A stretch of DNA of 64,000 bases from Thermoguttaceae bacterium. GTDB lineage: Bacteria; Planctomycetota; Planctomycetia; Pirellulales; Thermoguttaceae. The notes beneath the pieces were generated by a model, which worked only from the letters and a program-made list of their open reading frames with translations, ran no database searches and was not told the origin of the DNA. This document shows, one piece after another, positions 1 through 9,115 of this stretch (position 1 is its first letter; each line of letters begins with the position of its first letter). Location of the stretch: the NCBI GenBank assembly GCA_025060325.1, contig JANXBW010000020.1, positions 27,926 to 91,925 of the forward strand. Direction: 5' to 3'. The position numbers and the translations under genes are program-made.

Positions 1-1035
1 GTTCTGTCTGTTCCCGCCAATTCTTTGCCTCTGTCTTAGGGTAAATTCGGCCCCGGGAGTAGGCACGCCATCCTGTGGCCTGAATCCGCTTCAAGGCCAA
101 CTTTCTCGTAGCACCTTCAGCCGGCACTCCCGGGACGGGTGACCACTACGGCCGTTTGGGTGGCTCGCCTGACCAGAGGATGATCGTCCTGGTCAGCCGC
201 TCGGCTTAGACGTGGCGGAAGAGGGCTACGGTTTAATCACCGAGAACGGCGCTCCCAGAACATAAGGCCCGGTCGTTCCAGGTAGTCACACAAAAGGAAA
301 CTTCAGCGACCAAGAGAGCGCGTCTGACCCGCAGCAGGCTGGATTAGGGTAAATCGGCTAAGGCATCTCTAGGGATCTTTTCGCGAAACTCTTTGCAGCC
401 CGCGGGGTTTGGACTAGTAGAAGAAATGCGAGATTGGTTTCAGTCGGTGCTCCGAAGAGGGTTTGAACTGCCCGGTTTGCGCAATGACCTTTCGGTTGTG
501 GGCAAAAGCGGGCGGTGGCTACTTCGGAGTTGATGTCTTTGTTTTTCGGCAACCCTAATACTTTCAGGGTCGTCGGGGAGTAGTCGGTTTTAGTCTCCGC
601 TTGTCATAACCACACTTTCCGGGCCAGGCTCAGCGGGGAAGGGACGTTTGCTCTTCTCGGTTCTCCGACAGAAGGCGACCCTTGCGCTCTAGGGGCAGAG
701 CTCTGGGGGTTCGGGCCGCAATTTGGTTGCAATTAGAAACAAAGGAAGACGGCTCGAACTCAAGTGGCGGATAAGTCAGCCATGCAATTTTTCTTTTTTG
801 TCCCAAGCTATTTTGTCCCAAGCTATTTGACTCCGGAGCACTCCGTTCCCTCATTATCGATCCTCGCTGGACTGGTCGGGATCCTTTTGGCCGTTGGCAA
901 AAGCTGGCTGAGCGTTTTCTGGCAGTTTCTCCGCCTGTTTACGAGCCGGCGTAGGGGCCAAGCTTCGCGTGCCGCGGTGGCAGCCGTCTCAGGCAGGGGA
1001 AAACACGCTTAGGGGTCTTATGGAGACGGGGCTCC
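1..1035. other. Intergenic stretch without a supported gene
   Basis: No reading frame here has a convincing start, ribosome-binding site or family likeness, and no tRNA or rRNA was recognised. The only local structure I see is a perfect 15-bp tandem duplication at 796-825 (unit TTTTGTCCCAAGCTA) and an inverted pair CCGGGAGT/ACTCCCGG near 53-133. A short frame at 764-1012 would encode a hydrophobic stretch, but it has no other support. Confidence 0.4.
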
Positions 1036-1041
1036 TTGCCA

Positions 1042-4000
1042 ATGGTCAACGAGGGGGAGCGATCATTCGCCGGAAAGCAACCGTCTCCCACGCTGGGATC
1101 GGTCATTCTGTGGGCTATCTGGTGGGGACTCCTGTGTGGCTTTTTGGAGCTTGGCAACCAAAAGCTCCACGACTTCCTGCTCGGTTTGCCGCTCCCATTG
1201 GGCCCGGAAGCCTTGTGGCTTGCCCCCGCTGTCGCCTGCGCACTATTCCTTGCCGTCGGGATTTTTCTCCTGCTACTTGGGGTCGCTATCCGGCCCCCTG
1301 CCGCAATTACACTGGCACTTTTCTCCTATCCCTTTTTGCTCGTCGCCAACCTGGTCCTGATGTATCGCCAGATTCACCCCGTATCGGGCGCACTGGTCGC
1401 ACTTGGAGCCGGGGTGTTTGCAGCAAGAACCTTGATCCGGCATCTTGAGCGGTGGCATCGCCTGGTCACCCGCAGTATCCTCCCCCTGAGTATCGGGGCC
1501 TTTGTTTGGTCGATGGGCAGTGCTTTTGGCCCCAGGCTTTATGAGCAGCACCTAGCCTCGGCACTTAGCTGTCGCCTTCCCTATGCCCCAAATGTCATTG
1601 TGGTCATTTGGGACAGCGTTCGGGCCGCTAGTTTGAGCACATACGGTTATCACCGAGAAACCTCCCCCAATCTGTCGCGCTTGGCAGCCGAGGGAATTCT
1701 CGCTGAACTAGCCGTGGCGCCCTCTTCGTGGACACTCCCCAGCCATGCGGCATTCTTTACCGGCCTCTGGCCCGACCAACTTCGCACCGTGTGGGGAAGG
1801 GAGCTTGAAAACGATGTCCCCACACTAGCCGAGGTCCTTCGGGATCATGGATATTTGACGGCGGGCTTTTCGGCGAACCAACTTTTTTGTACACGAATCC
1901 ACGGCCTTCATCGAGGATTCATCCACTTTGAAGACTTTAGCGACCTCCGTACCGAATGGCTCCTTAGTCTGGCCATTGGTCGACGAGTGGTCACCAGTCC
2001 CCGACTCCAGTTCCTGCTTGGCCGGCGACATTATTGGGGGCGCAAAACCGCCGAAGAAACGATCGCCGATTTTCTTCGGTGGCTTGATCGCTCGCAACAC
2101 CGACCGTTTTTTGCCTTTTTGAACCTCATCGACGCCCATCAGCCTTATTTCGCCGCGGAACCATTTGATGAAACGTTCGGCCCACGGCATCTCCGGGAAG
2201 GGATCCGTTACGACGCGGAACTTCGTCATGCGATCGTGCTTGAGCCAGAGCGGCTCTCAGTGGACGAGCGCCGTGCCGAGCAAGATGCCTACGATGGCGC
2301 AATCGCCTACCTCGACCATTGCTTGGGGATGCTTGTCAACGCCCTTGCCCTTCGTGGCCTCCTTGATGAGGCAATCTTGCTCATCACGTCAGATCACGGC
2401 GAGCATTTTGGCGAGCACGGGCTTCGCGACCATGGGAACTCGTTATATCGGGCCGTTATCCATGTGCCGCTTGTTCTGCGGCTGCCTCGGGCAGCTTGTG
2501 CCGGAAAAAAGGTCACCCTCCCCGTCTCTTTGTGCGATCTTCCGGCCACGATCCTCGACCTTGTCGGTCTGCCGGGCAAACTGCCAGGTTGCTCATGGCG
2601 AGGGCTTTGGGAAACGGAATCAGGGCCCAGGCATTCCCTTCATTCGTCGCGACCTATTTACGCGGCACTTCGGCCGCTGATTCCACCCTTGCAGGGTGAG
2701 CTGTTTATGGACGCGGTCATCTTTGACCGGTGGTGGTATATCCGCGACGGCTCCGGCCGACAAGAACTCTACAATTGGCAACTTGATCCAGCAGAAGTCA
2801 ACAACCTTGCTGCCTCGCCAGAAGGGGCAAAAGTTGTTGAGCAACTAGATCAATTACTGCAAAAGCGGCGGCCGAGGGGACAAGACGAGCCACCGGACTT
2901 TACCTCCGGTGACCAGCCCACGCCACCGGCCTTACCAAACCCAGCTTTAAGCTCGGCCGGAAGTTTCGCCAAATGCGTCTGGCCTGCCGTTTATATATCC
3001 CTTTGTGCATTGGCTGCCGGGTTCTTGGCGCAGCTTGCCCATCTTAGCATCGTTCTGGCATGGTCCCGAAAACGGTGCCTCCAGGGCCGGTATTTTGGCC
3101 TTCCCAAGGCGGAGCGAAAAAAGTTTGCGCGGATTCTGCGGCGGCACCGTCGCGTGTTGACGCCAACTTTGTTTGTCCTAAGCAAACTCGGATCCGTTCG
3201 GCTTGACCAAGCGACTTTCTTGTTTCGGGCGGTAGCCGGTCCTAAAGGCTCCTGTAGCCCAGAGTCTTTCCGTGCTGCGACAGAATATCGGCCTTCCCCA
3301 CACGATGTTTTTGTGGTGACCCAACTGCGGTCTGGCACCACGTGGATGCAGCAGGTCGTTTACCAAATACTTGTCCGCGGGAAGGTGGACTTAGGGCACT
3401 CCGGCCAAACCATGGGGGCGGTTTCCCCGTGGCTTGAGTCGCTGTGGACGATTCCTCCCTGGGAAGCGCCGCTCCTTGGGCAGCGGCCAGCCTTTCGCAT
3501 TATCAAAACACACTTGCCAGTAGAGCTTTGTCCCCTGGCCTCGGCAGCTAAGTATATTTATGTGGCCAGACACCCGGTGGCCTGCTTTGCGAGTTGTGTC
3601 GACTTTTTCCGGGCGAACCTCGGGCCATTCCGGATCGAACTTGAGGAGATCCTCCGTTGGTTCTGCGATCGAAAATTGGCTTGGTGGACACCTTGGCCCG
3701 ACCATGTGGGAAGATGGTGGCAACTGGCACAGCAAAACGACAACATACTATTTACCACGTATGAACAAATGGCCAGCGATTTGTCAGCCGTGGTTCACCG
3801 GGTGGCACATTTCTTAGGTGTTTCGCCTCTTTCCCCGGAGGAGATTTCCAGTGTCCTTAAGCACGCAAGCTTTATCCATATGAGGACCCACTACGATGCC
3901 TTCGAGGTAACTCCGCCCCACCTACTGCGGCAGGGCGAACCTCTCTTTGTCGCTGGGCGGTGCCACCGCCACGAGCATCTGCCCGGAAGTGTCGTAAACG

Positions 4001-4167
4001 AAGTAAGAGATTTTTGTCGACAAGCCCTATCGGCCCAAGGAGTTTCGCTCGCGGACTACTATCCGGATCTTGATGATAAGGAGCAGCGTGACAGGCTATT
4101 GACCGGGCGACCGTGCCCGTCCCAAGGCGCTCGGTTCTGGCCCGGAAAGTGTAGCACCTCTCCCTAA
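1042..4167 (+). CDS. Membrane sulfatase-like / PAPS sulfotransferase fusion protein
   Basis: About 1041 residues; ATG at 1042 chosen, with an in-frame TTG six bases earlier. Seen: five likely membrane segments in residues 20-165, then an alkaline-phosphatase/sulfatase-superfamily domain (about 180-610) with metal-site Asp191, the SSWTLPSH nucleophile loop around Thr231, DAH near 364-366 and SDHGEH near 450-455. Another hydrophobic segment lies at 646-675, followed by a sulfotransferase domain (about 745-1010) with the 5'-phosphosulfate loop RSGTTW at 763-768 and a 3'-phosphate-type motif ARHP...S at 842-851. The sulfatase CxPSR signature is absent, so the first domain is more like Thr-nucleophile phospho-/sulfo-transfer enzymes. 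Inferred topology puts the first domain outside the membrane and the PAPS-using domain in the cytoplasm. The substrate is unknown. The stop overlaps the convergent hypA stop. Confidence 0.85.
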   Translation: MVNEGERSFAGKQPSPTLGSVILWAIWWGLLCGFLELGNQKLHDFLLGLPLPLGPEALWLAPAVACALFLAVGIFLLLLGVAIRPPAAITLALFSYPFLLVANLVLMYRQIHPVSGALVALGAGVFAARTLIRHLERWHRLVTRSILPLSIGAFVWSMGSAFGPRLYEQHLASALSCRLPYAPNVIVVIWDSVRAASLSTYGYHRETSPNLSRLAAEGILAELAVAPSSWTLPSHAAFFTGLWPDQLRTVWGRELENDVPTLAEVLRDHGYLTAGFSANQLFCTRIHGLHRGFIHFEDFSDLRTEWLLSLAIGRRVVTSPRLQFLLGRRHYWGRKTAEETIADFLRWLDRSQHRPFFAFLNLIDAHQPYFAAEPFDETFGPRHLREGIRYDAELRHAIVLEPERLSVDERRAEQDAYDGAIAYLDHCLGMLVNALALRGLLDEAILLITSDHGEHFGEHGLRDHGNSLYRAVIHVPLVLRLPRAACAGKKVTLPVSLCDLPATILDLVGLPGKLPGCSWRGLWETESGPRHSLHSSRPIYAALRPLIPPLQGELFMDAVIFDRWWYIRDGSGRQELYNWQLDPAEVNNLAASPEGAKVVEQLDQLLQKRRPRGQDEPPDFTSGDQPTPPALPNPALSSAGSFAKCVWPAVYISLCALAAGFLAQLAHLSIVLAWSRKRCLQGRYFGLPKAERKKFARILRRHRRVLTPTLFVLSKLGSVRLDQATFLFRAVAGPKGSCSPESFRAATEYRPSPHDVFVVTQLRSGTTWMQQVVYQILVRGKVDLGHSGQTMGAVSPWLESLWTIPPWEAPLLGQRPAFRIIKTHLPVELCPLASAAKYIYVARHPVACFASCVDFFRANLGPFRIELEEILRWFCDRKLAWWTPWPDHVGRWWQLAQQNDNILFTTYEQMASDLSAVVHRVAHFLGVSPLSPEEISSVLKHASFIHMRTHYDAFEVTPPHLLRQGEPLFVAGRCHRHEHLPGSVVNEVRDFCRQALSAQGVSLADYYPDLDDKEQRDRLLTGRPCPSQGARFWPGKCSTSP

Positions 4168-4526
4168 CCGTCGGACGCCTGGTCGTCGAGCTCAATAGCC
4201 TCCAAGCGCAACTCGTGCCCCCCTTGGAGGGTTATTTCCGGCGATCCGCACAAGGGGCATTGGAAGAGCAAGTCTTCCGCCGGCGATTTCTGGCCACAGG
4301 CCCGGCACAGGCAGTCGCCGGGTACACTCCGGAGGACAAGCTCAGCCCCCTCCAAGAAAGTCCCCGCAGAAAGGGTGACAAACGCGAAATCAAGCGCGTC
4401 TGGGAGCACGCCAGACAATGCCCCGACCGCAACTTCCACGGACCGGACCCGCCCGGCAAGGCCTTCTCGATCAAGCACAGCCCGAACTTGCTGGATAAGT
4501 GCCTCAGCGATTGTAGCCTCGTGCAT
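4164..4526 (-). CDS. hypA: Hydrogenase/urease nickel metallochaperone HypA
   Basis: About 120 residues, the usual HypA length. HypA delivers nickel to [NiFe]-hydrogenase (and in some bacteria urease) with HypB, in the cytoplasm. Seen: the protein begins MHE, the N-terminal nickel-binding motif; a zinc site formed by CRAC and CPLC follows at about residues 73-92. The ATG at 4526 was preferred over an upstream TTG at 4553 because it gives the MHE start and has AGAGGGA about 8 bases upstream. No hydrogenase, urease or hypB gene lies in the window, so its client must be elsewhere. The TAG overlaps the convergent TAA of the sulfatase-like fusion gene. Confidence 0.88.
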   Translation of the reverse strand: MHEATIAEALIQQVRAVLDREGLAGRVRSVEVAVGALSGVLPDALDFAFVTLSAGTFLEGAELVLRSVPGDCLCRACGQKSPAEDLLFQCPLCGSPEITLQGGHELRLEAIELDDQASDG

Positions 4527-4852
4527 TGGGAATATCCCTCTGGCTACCGGCAAAATTTATCCTACCGGCTAGTCCCGCTACGCACGAAGCTTACCCGCAT
4601 GAAGAAAGGCCCCGCCGCGGCAAGGCCTATCCATCCCAGCCGAAATGCGGGGCCTCTTCCACACCGAGAATTCCGGCAACCTCGCAACGCCTAGCGAAGT
4701 TGTGCGGCCGACAGCCCTTGCAAGTAGCTATTATCCTAAACGCGGCGCCAGGGCTTCAGGCCAAAAAGCCGTTCCACGAAGCGCAAACCGCCCTCCTGCC
4801 GAGCCCCGGTCGGATCGAGGTGCATGTTTGGCACCACGAGCGGCCAGTACTG
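4527..4852. other. Intergenic region between two minus-strand genes
   Basis: Between the hypA start and the end of the coiled-coil gene. It holds the inverted repeat listed separately at 4601-4655 and no recognisable gene. Confidence 0.4.
4601..4655 (-). terminator. Possible intrinsic terminator downstream of the coiled-coil gene
   Basis: A perfect 9-bp inverted repeat (AGGCCCCGC at 4607-4615, GCGGGGCCT at 4647-4655), with a smaller GC stem inside the loop, is followed on the minus strand by TTTCTTC. It lies about 200 bases past the coiled-coil gene stop. The U-tract is weak. Confidence 0.45.
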
Positions 4853-5722
4853 TCATTTCTCCTCCGAACGCTTTTCAAGCCGCTCAATCCGCCCAGCTAG
4901 TTCCTCCAATCGGCGGGCCAATTGCTCCGTGCGACCGAGCAGCTCGCGAACCGCCTCGCCAATCCGGCGCATCTCGCCCATCACAGGTCCACCCTCCGGT
5001 GGGCCGGGGGGCAAGACCACCGGCTGGCCTTCGCGGATCCGGCCCGCGATCTCCTCCACTCGGCGGGCGAGCTCCGGGAGTCCGGCCGCGTGGAGATTCT
5101 CGATTGCCGCCCGAAGGCGTTCCAGCCGCCGCTCCCGTTCCTCAGGCGGCATTTCCGGTCGCCGTTCAGGGGGCGGGAGATCCCGGCCAGCCTCGGCCCG
5201 CGCGATCATTTCCCGCAGCCGCGCCATTTCCGCCCTCAAACCCTGGAGCCGGCGTTCTTCGCCCGCCTTTTCGGCCTGCGCAATTTGCTCCTCCAGCTCG
5301 GCAATGCGCTGCCGGAGTCGCTCCAGCGGCATGGGCGGTCGAGGCCGATCACCACGCTCCAAAGCCGCAAGCTGCCGTTCAATTTCCTCCAACTTTCGCG
5401 TTAAAGCCTCCCGGCGATCCGGTTGAGCCTCCCCCAGCTCACGCAATTGCCTACGAATTTCCTCGGCAGCACGCTCCAGTTCCTCCCGCTGGCGGGCAAC
5501 GCGCTCCGGTACAGGTCTATCCGCCCGTTCTGCGGGAGGACGCCGCCCCTCTTGCGCTTCCGGCGGACGGTCCCCTTCCACCTCCGCGAGCACAGTCGCC
5601 CCGATTGCAGACGTGGCGGACCTCTCCCCGAAAAGCGCTGTGATACCAGCTGTTAAGATGAGCCCTCCCAGAAGCAACGCCAACCCGAACGCCAATCCAG
5701 CGACGCGTCTAGAGCGAGCCAT
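4853..5722 (-). CDS. Secreted or membrane-anchored coiled-coil protein
   Basis: 289 residues, no family recognised. Seen: a basic N-terminus and one hydrophobic segment (about 8-32) that could be a signal anchor or signal peptide, then about 230 residues dominated by Glu, Arg, Leu and Ala in heptad-like patterns such as LEEIERQLAALE and LRAEMARLREM. Proline-rich breaks near 125 and 185-195 divide three or four predicted coiled coils. Start supported by a long purine-rich site (GGAGGGAGGAAGG) directly upstream of ATG at 5722. It probably sits outside the cytoplasmic membrane as a structural or adaptor protein, but that is inference. The very open opposite strand is a by-product of its biased codons. 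Confidence 0.75.
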   Translation of the reverse strand: MARSRRVAGLAFGLALLLGGLILTAGITALFGERSATSAIGATVLAEVEGDRPPEAQEGRRPPAERADRPVPERVARQREELERAAEEIRRQLRELGEAQPDRREALTRKLEEIERQLAALERGDRPRPPMPLERLRQRIAELEEQIAQAEKAGEERRLQGLRAEMARLREMIARAEAGRDLPPPERRPEMPPEERERRLERLRAAIENLHAAGLPELARRVEEIAGRIREGQPVVLPPGPPEGGPVMGEMRRIGEAVRELLGRTEQLARRLEELAGRIERLEKRSEEK

Positions 5723-5799
5723 ACCTTCCTCCCTCCTCCAGAATGTAAGGGTCTTGCGACTTCCCCCTCGACCCCGACCCCCCGATTTGCCGTCACCGG

Positions 5800-6757
5800 C
5801 ATTTTACTCCGGGCCGGTTAGTCAAGCAAAAAGAAGAGGAACCGAATCTGATGGCCCGATCGCACCAAAGCTGGCACTTTTCGAAAATGCGATTGCAACC
5901 ATTGCGACGGTCAGCCGAATAACCCTTGGGGGCAATACAATCGTCGTCGGTGCGGACAAAGCATTCGGAGACATGCACACTGTCGGCGTTGCTGACGGTG
6001 ATATCATCGTCGTTGGGAAACCGGCTAGCACAAATCTCGACGTTCCGGATATCTACATCGCTGGTGCGGACGACGGACACGCCCGCCCGCCACGAAAAGC
6101 GAACGATAATTCCTGCGACATCAACATTCCTGCCGGTAACACGTAGGGGGACCTCACGACGCTCAAAATGGCCCCAATCGCTGCCGTCGATGATCTCTCG
6201 GCCCCGCACTTTGGCCTCATTTCCCCCCACTTTCACCGCACCCTTCAGAATGGCGCCCCCGGCAAGGTACGAGCTTTCTCCATCGCCAAGAGTGACATCC
6301 CTCTTGTGTATTCCCAGAGGCACAAAGATGAGGCGCTATCCTCCTTCCTGCGGCAAATCGACGGGTTTGCAAAAATGTCGAGGGCATTATGCGGAGAGGC
6401 ACCATCGGGGAGAAAAGTAATGTGGCATGGCCCTGGCAATGTCAACAAAGCGCTTTGGCCCTCCACCTTCGGTACGATGCCAAATCGCTCGGAAATCACG
6501 CGAGGATTGGCAAGTGGGAGATTGCTTGCCACCCGCAGGGTGGCATGTTCGTCAACATCAAACTGACAAAATTCTTAGACGCGGACAGGGGAACCAGCAT
6601 AAACGGGCACGCTTTGTTGCCCAATTTCCACATGATAAAGCCCTGAGGTAGGCGCCCCCTCGGGCGCTGGATAAATGACCGTCTCTCCCTTTCCTCCACA
6701 AGCTAGCAAAGCCGCAAGCAGCGCAGCCGAAAGTTTATGAAAACTTTTTTCCTCATG
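5800..6757 (-). pseudogene. Broken GH28/pectate-lyase-like beta-helix glycosidase gene
   Basis: Pieces of one secreted right-handed beta-helix protein lie end to end on the minus strand. The N-terminus near 6757 gives a signal peptide (SFHKLSAALLAALLACGG) and then SGLYHVEIG. An in-frame TAA at 6575-6577 interrupts it, and the same frame continues with DEHATLRVASNLPLANPRV to about 6370. A one-base shift near AACCCGTCGAT (about 6365), followed by a TAG near 6340, moves the homologous reading (VDLPQEGG...LIFVPLGIH) to another frame. That frame carries YLAGGAILKGAV, REIIDGSDW and VRTDDDCIAPKG, the last like the TDDDC catalytic region of polygalacturonase-type enzymes. The C-terminal part is missing beyond about 5850. 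With three lesions plus truncation it cannot make the ancestral enzyme. Confidence 0.72.
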
Positions 6758-7154
6758 GATAAGCCTTTTTTCCGAACGACCGATGTTTACCTCCCACAAC
6801 CCGGCGCATGTTTGCGCAAAGCCACAGAAGGATCGCACAACGGCCGGATAGCCGCATTAACGGAATTCGGGTCTTTGTAATTCGGCCAACGGTGCGGTGC
6901 GGCGGCAAGTTCAAATGTGAAACGGGAAATTCTCGCTGCCAGGGCGATTCGGTTTATTCGGCTGACTGCTTTAAAGGCCGACCAAGCTGTAATATAAAGG
7001 AATAGGCGGCATTTACGAGGCGCCACGTCGCGGTCGCCCACGGAAGGCCAAAATTCTCCAAGATGGAACCTGGACTGGCACTTTATTCAAATATTTCGGC
7101 ATACACGAGTGTCAGGAATTCCCCTTCCCTAGCTGACAACGGGAGGATCCTTCC
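6758..7154. other. Intergenic region upstream of the transglutaminase-like gene
   Basis: About 400 bases between the start of the broken glycosidase gene and the divergent gene at 7155. No gene recognised; both promoters should lie here. Confidence 0.4.
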
Positions 7155-8918
7155 ATGATATGGCAAAACCGGTCTGGTTTTATTCACAAACTGGCTGCGG
7201 TGGTTTCCGTGGTTTTGCTTGTTGGATCGACGTCAGCCGCCTTGCAGGCCCAGGAGGTTACTCGGACGCCAGTCCTCCTCCAGGACGTGCGCGTCGTATG
7301 CGATCGGGCGCCAGATTGTTCCTCGCTCAGAAGTCTTGTGGAATCTGTCACCCGGCAGTGCCAGACGGATGATGAACGGGCAATTGCCCTTTACAACGTA
7401 TGCCGCTACTTGATTTATCACCATGCTTATCCGACCGAAAGGAAGCCGATCTCAGCGCTTAAACTCATTCACGTCTATGGATGGGCACTTTGCGGCGGCG
7501 AGCACACCGTGCTGGGGGCCCTGTTTGAAGCAGCCGGCTATCGGTGGCGCTATCGCGGCTGGAGCGACCCCGGCCACACCACAATCGAAGTCTTCTACGG
7601 TGACCGCTGGCACTGGCTGGACACGTTTCTTAAGTTTTACACCTGGGCTCCCGATCCGCGTGCTCCTCGTGGGTGGACAATTGCCTCCCAAGAGGACATT
7701 AAGGCCAACCCTGATTTGATCACAAAGGCCATAGTGTTCGACGAAGCCAGAAAGGTTTGGTACTTCCGCCACAATCCGTTTACGATTCGCGGTGGGCAGG
7801 CCCAGTGGACAGCACCGGCCCTTCTTGTCTGTGGCGACAGTCCCGACGGCATCCTTAGTGGCGTGCGAAGTAGCCGCAATGCCGGCAGTCCCCGCGGCTG
7901 GGGATCTATCGTGTTCGATGATCCTTCCTATTCCGCCGCTGTAAACCTTCGGCCGGGTTATCGCCTGGACCTCACGTGGGATAAGGAACCGGATGGGTGG
8001 TACTTTGGCACTAGTAAGAACCCACCGCACCACACTTGTGGGGACAAAGACTATCGCAATTGTCCAGTGATTGGACCCATTCTGGAACCTTACGGGGGGA
8101 CGGAGCGCCGCCGGACGTGGTCTAACGGCCGATTGATCTTCGCCCCAGATTTGAAAAACGAGGACTGCCTGAGCGGCCTGGAGGACGTTGACAATGTCGC
8201 TGTACGCAATGGGCAAATTGTTCTTGTTGACGAAAGCCGGCCGGGCCGGGTGGTAATCCCTATGGAATCCCCGTACGTGGTAGCCAAAGCCGTGTTGACG
8301 GTAGAACCTGGACCGGTTGAGCTTGAGCTATCGCGCGAGGGGGAGCCGTTCCGACCAATAAGTCTTGAGGCCTTCTCCGATGCCGTCCGCGGTATCTACA
8401 GCTATCGCCTAAGGCTTACGTTTACACACGCCCTTAACCGATTGGAAGTCATCAGTGTCCTCCAGCACAATCAGGAGGCTTTGCCCTATCTTGCCCCGGG
8501 CCGCAATCGTATCTCGGTGTCCGTCACCAACCCAGAGGTGCTGCGGCGTTACCGCCTTGTCATCACCTACGCTTACTGTCCAGGGTGGCGGGAGCGCACG
8601 CCGGAGGAGATCTACCAGGCGGGAGCAGAAATTGCCCGCGCGCACTTTGCCCGCTGGATTGAGCAGCCGGTGGTGGTCCGTAAAGTTGTTGACCGTGTAC
8701 CGTGCGAGTTCGAAATCCTGATTCCCACACCCCGAGGTAAACAGCCGGTTTATCCGCGAATGCTTTTCCTCCGCCGGGAATTGTTAACCGCTGGCCAACA
8801 ACCAGCCGAGGTGCCAACTCCGCCATCGGAGCCAACGGTCGGGCCGGAGGAAGAACTCCGCGAACTGCCTACACCTTGGCTTCTCGGCGCTCTCCCGCCG
8901 GGGGACCTACGCCAATGA
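7155..8918 (+). CDS. Secreted transglutaminase-like protein
   Basis: 587 residues. Seen: a signal peptide (about 1-32, ending ALQAQ), then a compact transglutaminase/protease-like domain (about 65-160) with Cys113 in CGGEH, His141 in PGHTTIEV and Asp156 in WHWLDTF, the expected Cys-His-Asp order. The remaining 400 residues resemble no domain I can name; they are beta-rich and cysteine-containing (HTCGDKDYRNC), and the C-terminal 45 residues are Pro/Glu-rich. Start supported by GGGAGG nine bases before ATG at 7155. It is probably exported to the cell envelope and could be a peptidase, a cross-linking enzyme or an inactive fold. Convergent with cls downstream. Confidence 0.82.
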   Translation: MIWQNRSGFIHKLAAVVSVVLLVGSTSAALQAQEVTRTPVLLQDVRVVCDRAPDCSSLRSLVESVTRQCQTDDERAIALYNVCRYLIYHHAYPTERKPISALKLIHVYGWALCGGEHTVLGALFEAAGYRWRYRGWSDPGHTTIEVFYGDRWHWLDTFLKFYTWAPDPRAPRGWTIASQEDIKANPDLITKAIVFDEARKVWYFRHNPFTIRGGQAQWTAPALLVCGDSPDGILSGVRSSRNAGSPRGWGSIVFDDPSYSAAVNLRPGYRLDLTWDKEPDGWYFGTSKNPPHHTCGDKDYRNCPVIGPILEPYGGTERRRTWSNGRLIFAPDLKNEDCLSGLEDVDNVAVRNGQIVLVDESRPGRVVIPMESPYVVAKAVLTVEPGPVELELSREGEPFRPISLEAFSDAVRGIYSYRLRLTFTHALNRLEVISVLQHNQEALPYLAPGRNRISVSVTNPEVLRRYRLVITYAYCPGWRERTPEEIYQAGAEIARAHFARWIEQPVVVRKVVDRVPCEFEILIPTPRGKQPVYPRMLFLRRELLTAGQQPAEVPTPPSEPTVGPEEELRELPTPWLLGALPPGDLRQ

Positions 8919-9115
8919 GCAGTGCTCGCCCCTTTTGAAGCGGCCGGCAAGGTCGGCGGCGGGATATTCGCACAAGTCGCCGCACAACGATCAAGGACTC
9001 CGCCGCTTGATGAATAGCTTGTTTACAATACCCTTGCAAGCTACAGACAACTCCTTCTAGCTTTTGTCAACGGATGTTGACTCTGGCGTTGATTTGGCCG
9101 GGAAGGGGCCGACTT

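Noticed and set aside
1..360. Possible structured RNA at the left edge
   Set aside because: Only one short inverted pair seen; no match to tRNA, rRNA, RNase P, tmRNA or SRP RNA hallmarks.
764..1012. 82-codon frame with hydrophobic stretch near the left end
   Set aside because: No start signal; its FVPSY repeat is due to the 15-bp tandem duplication.
4645..5643. 332-codon plus-strand frame opposite the coiled-coil gene
   Set aside because: Its openness follows from the biased codons of the real minus-strand gene; it has no ribosome-binding site and a Pro/Ala/Arg-rich translation.
7452..8216. 254-codon minus-strand frame inside the transglutaminase-like gene
   Set aside because: Antisense to a gene with catalytic triad and signal peptide; no motif of its own.
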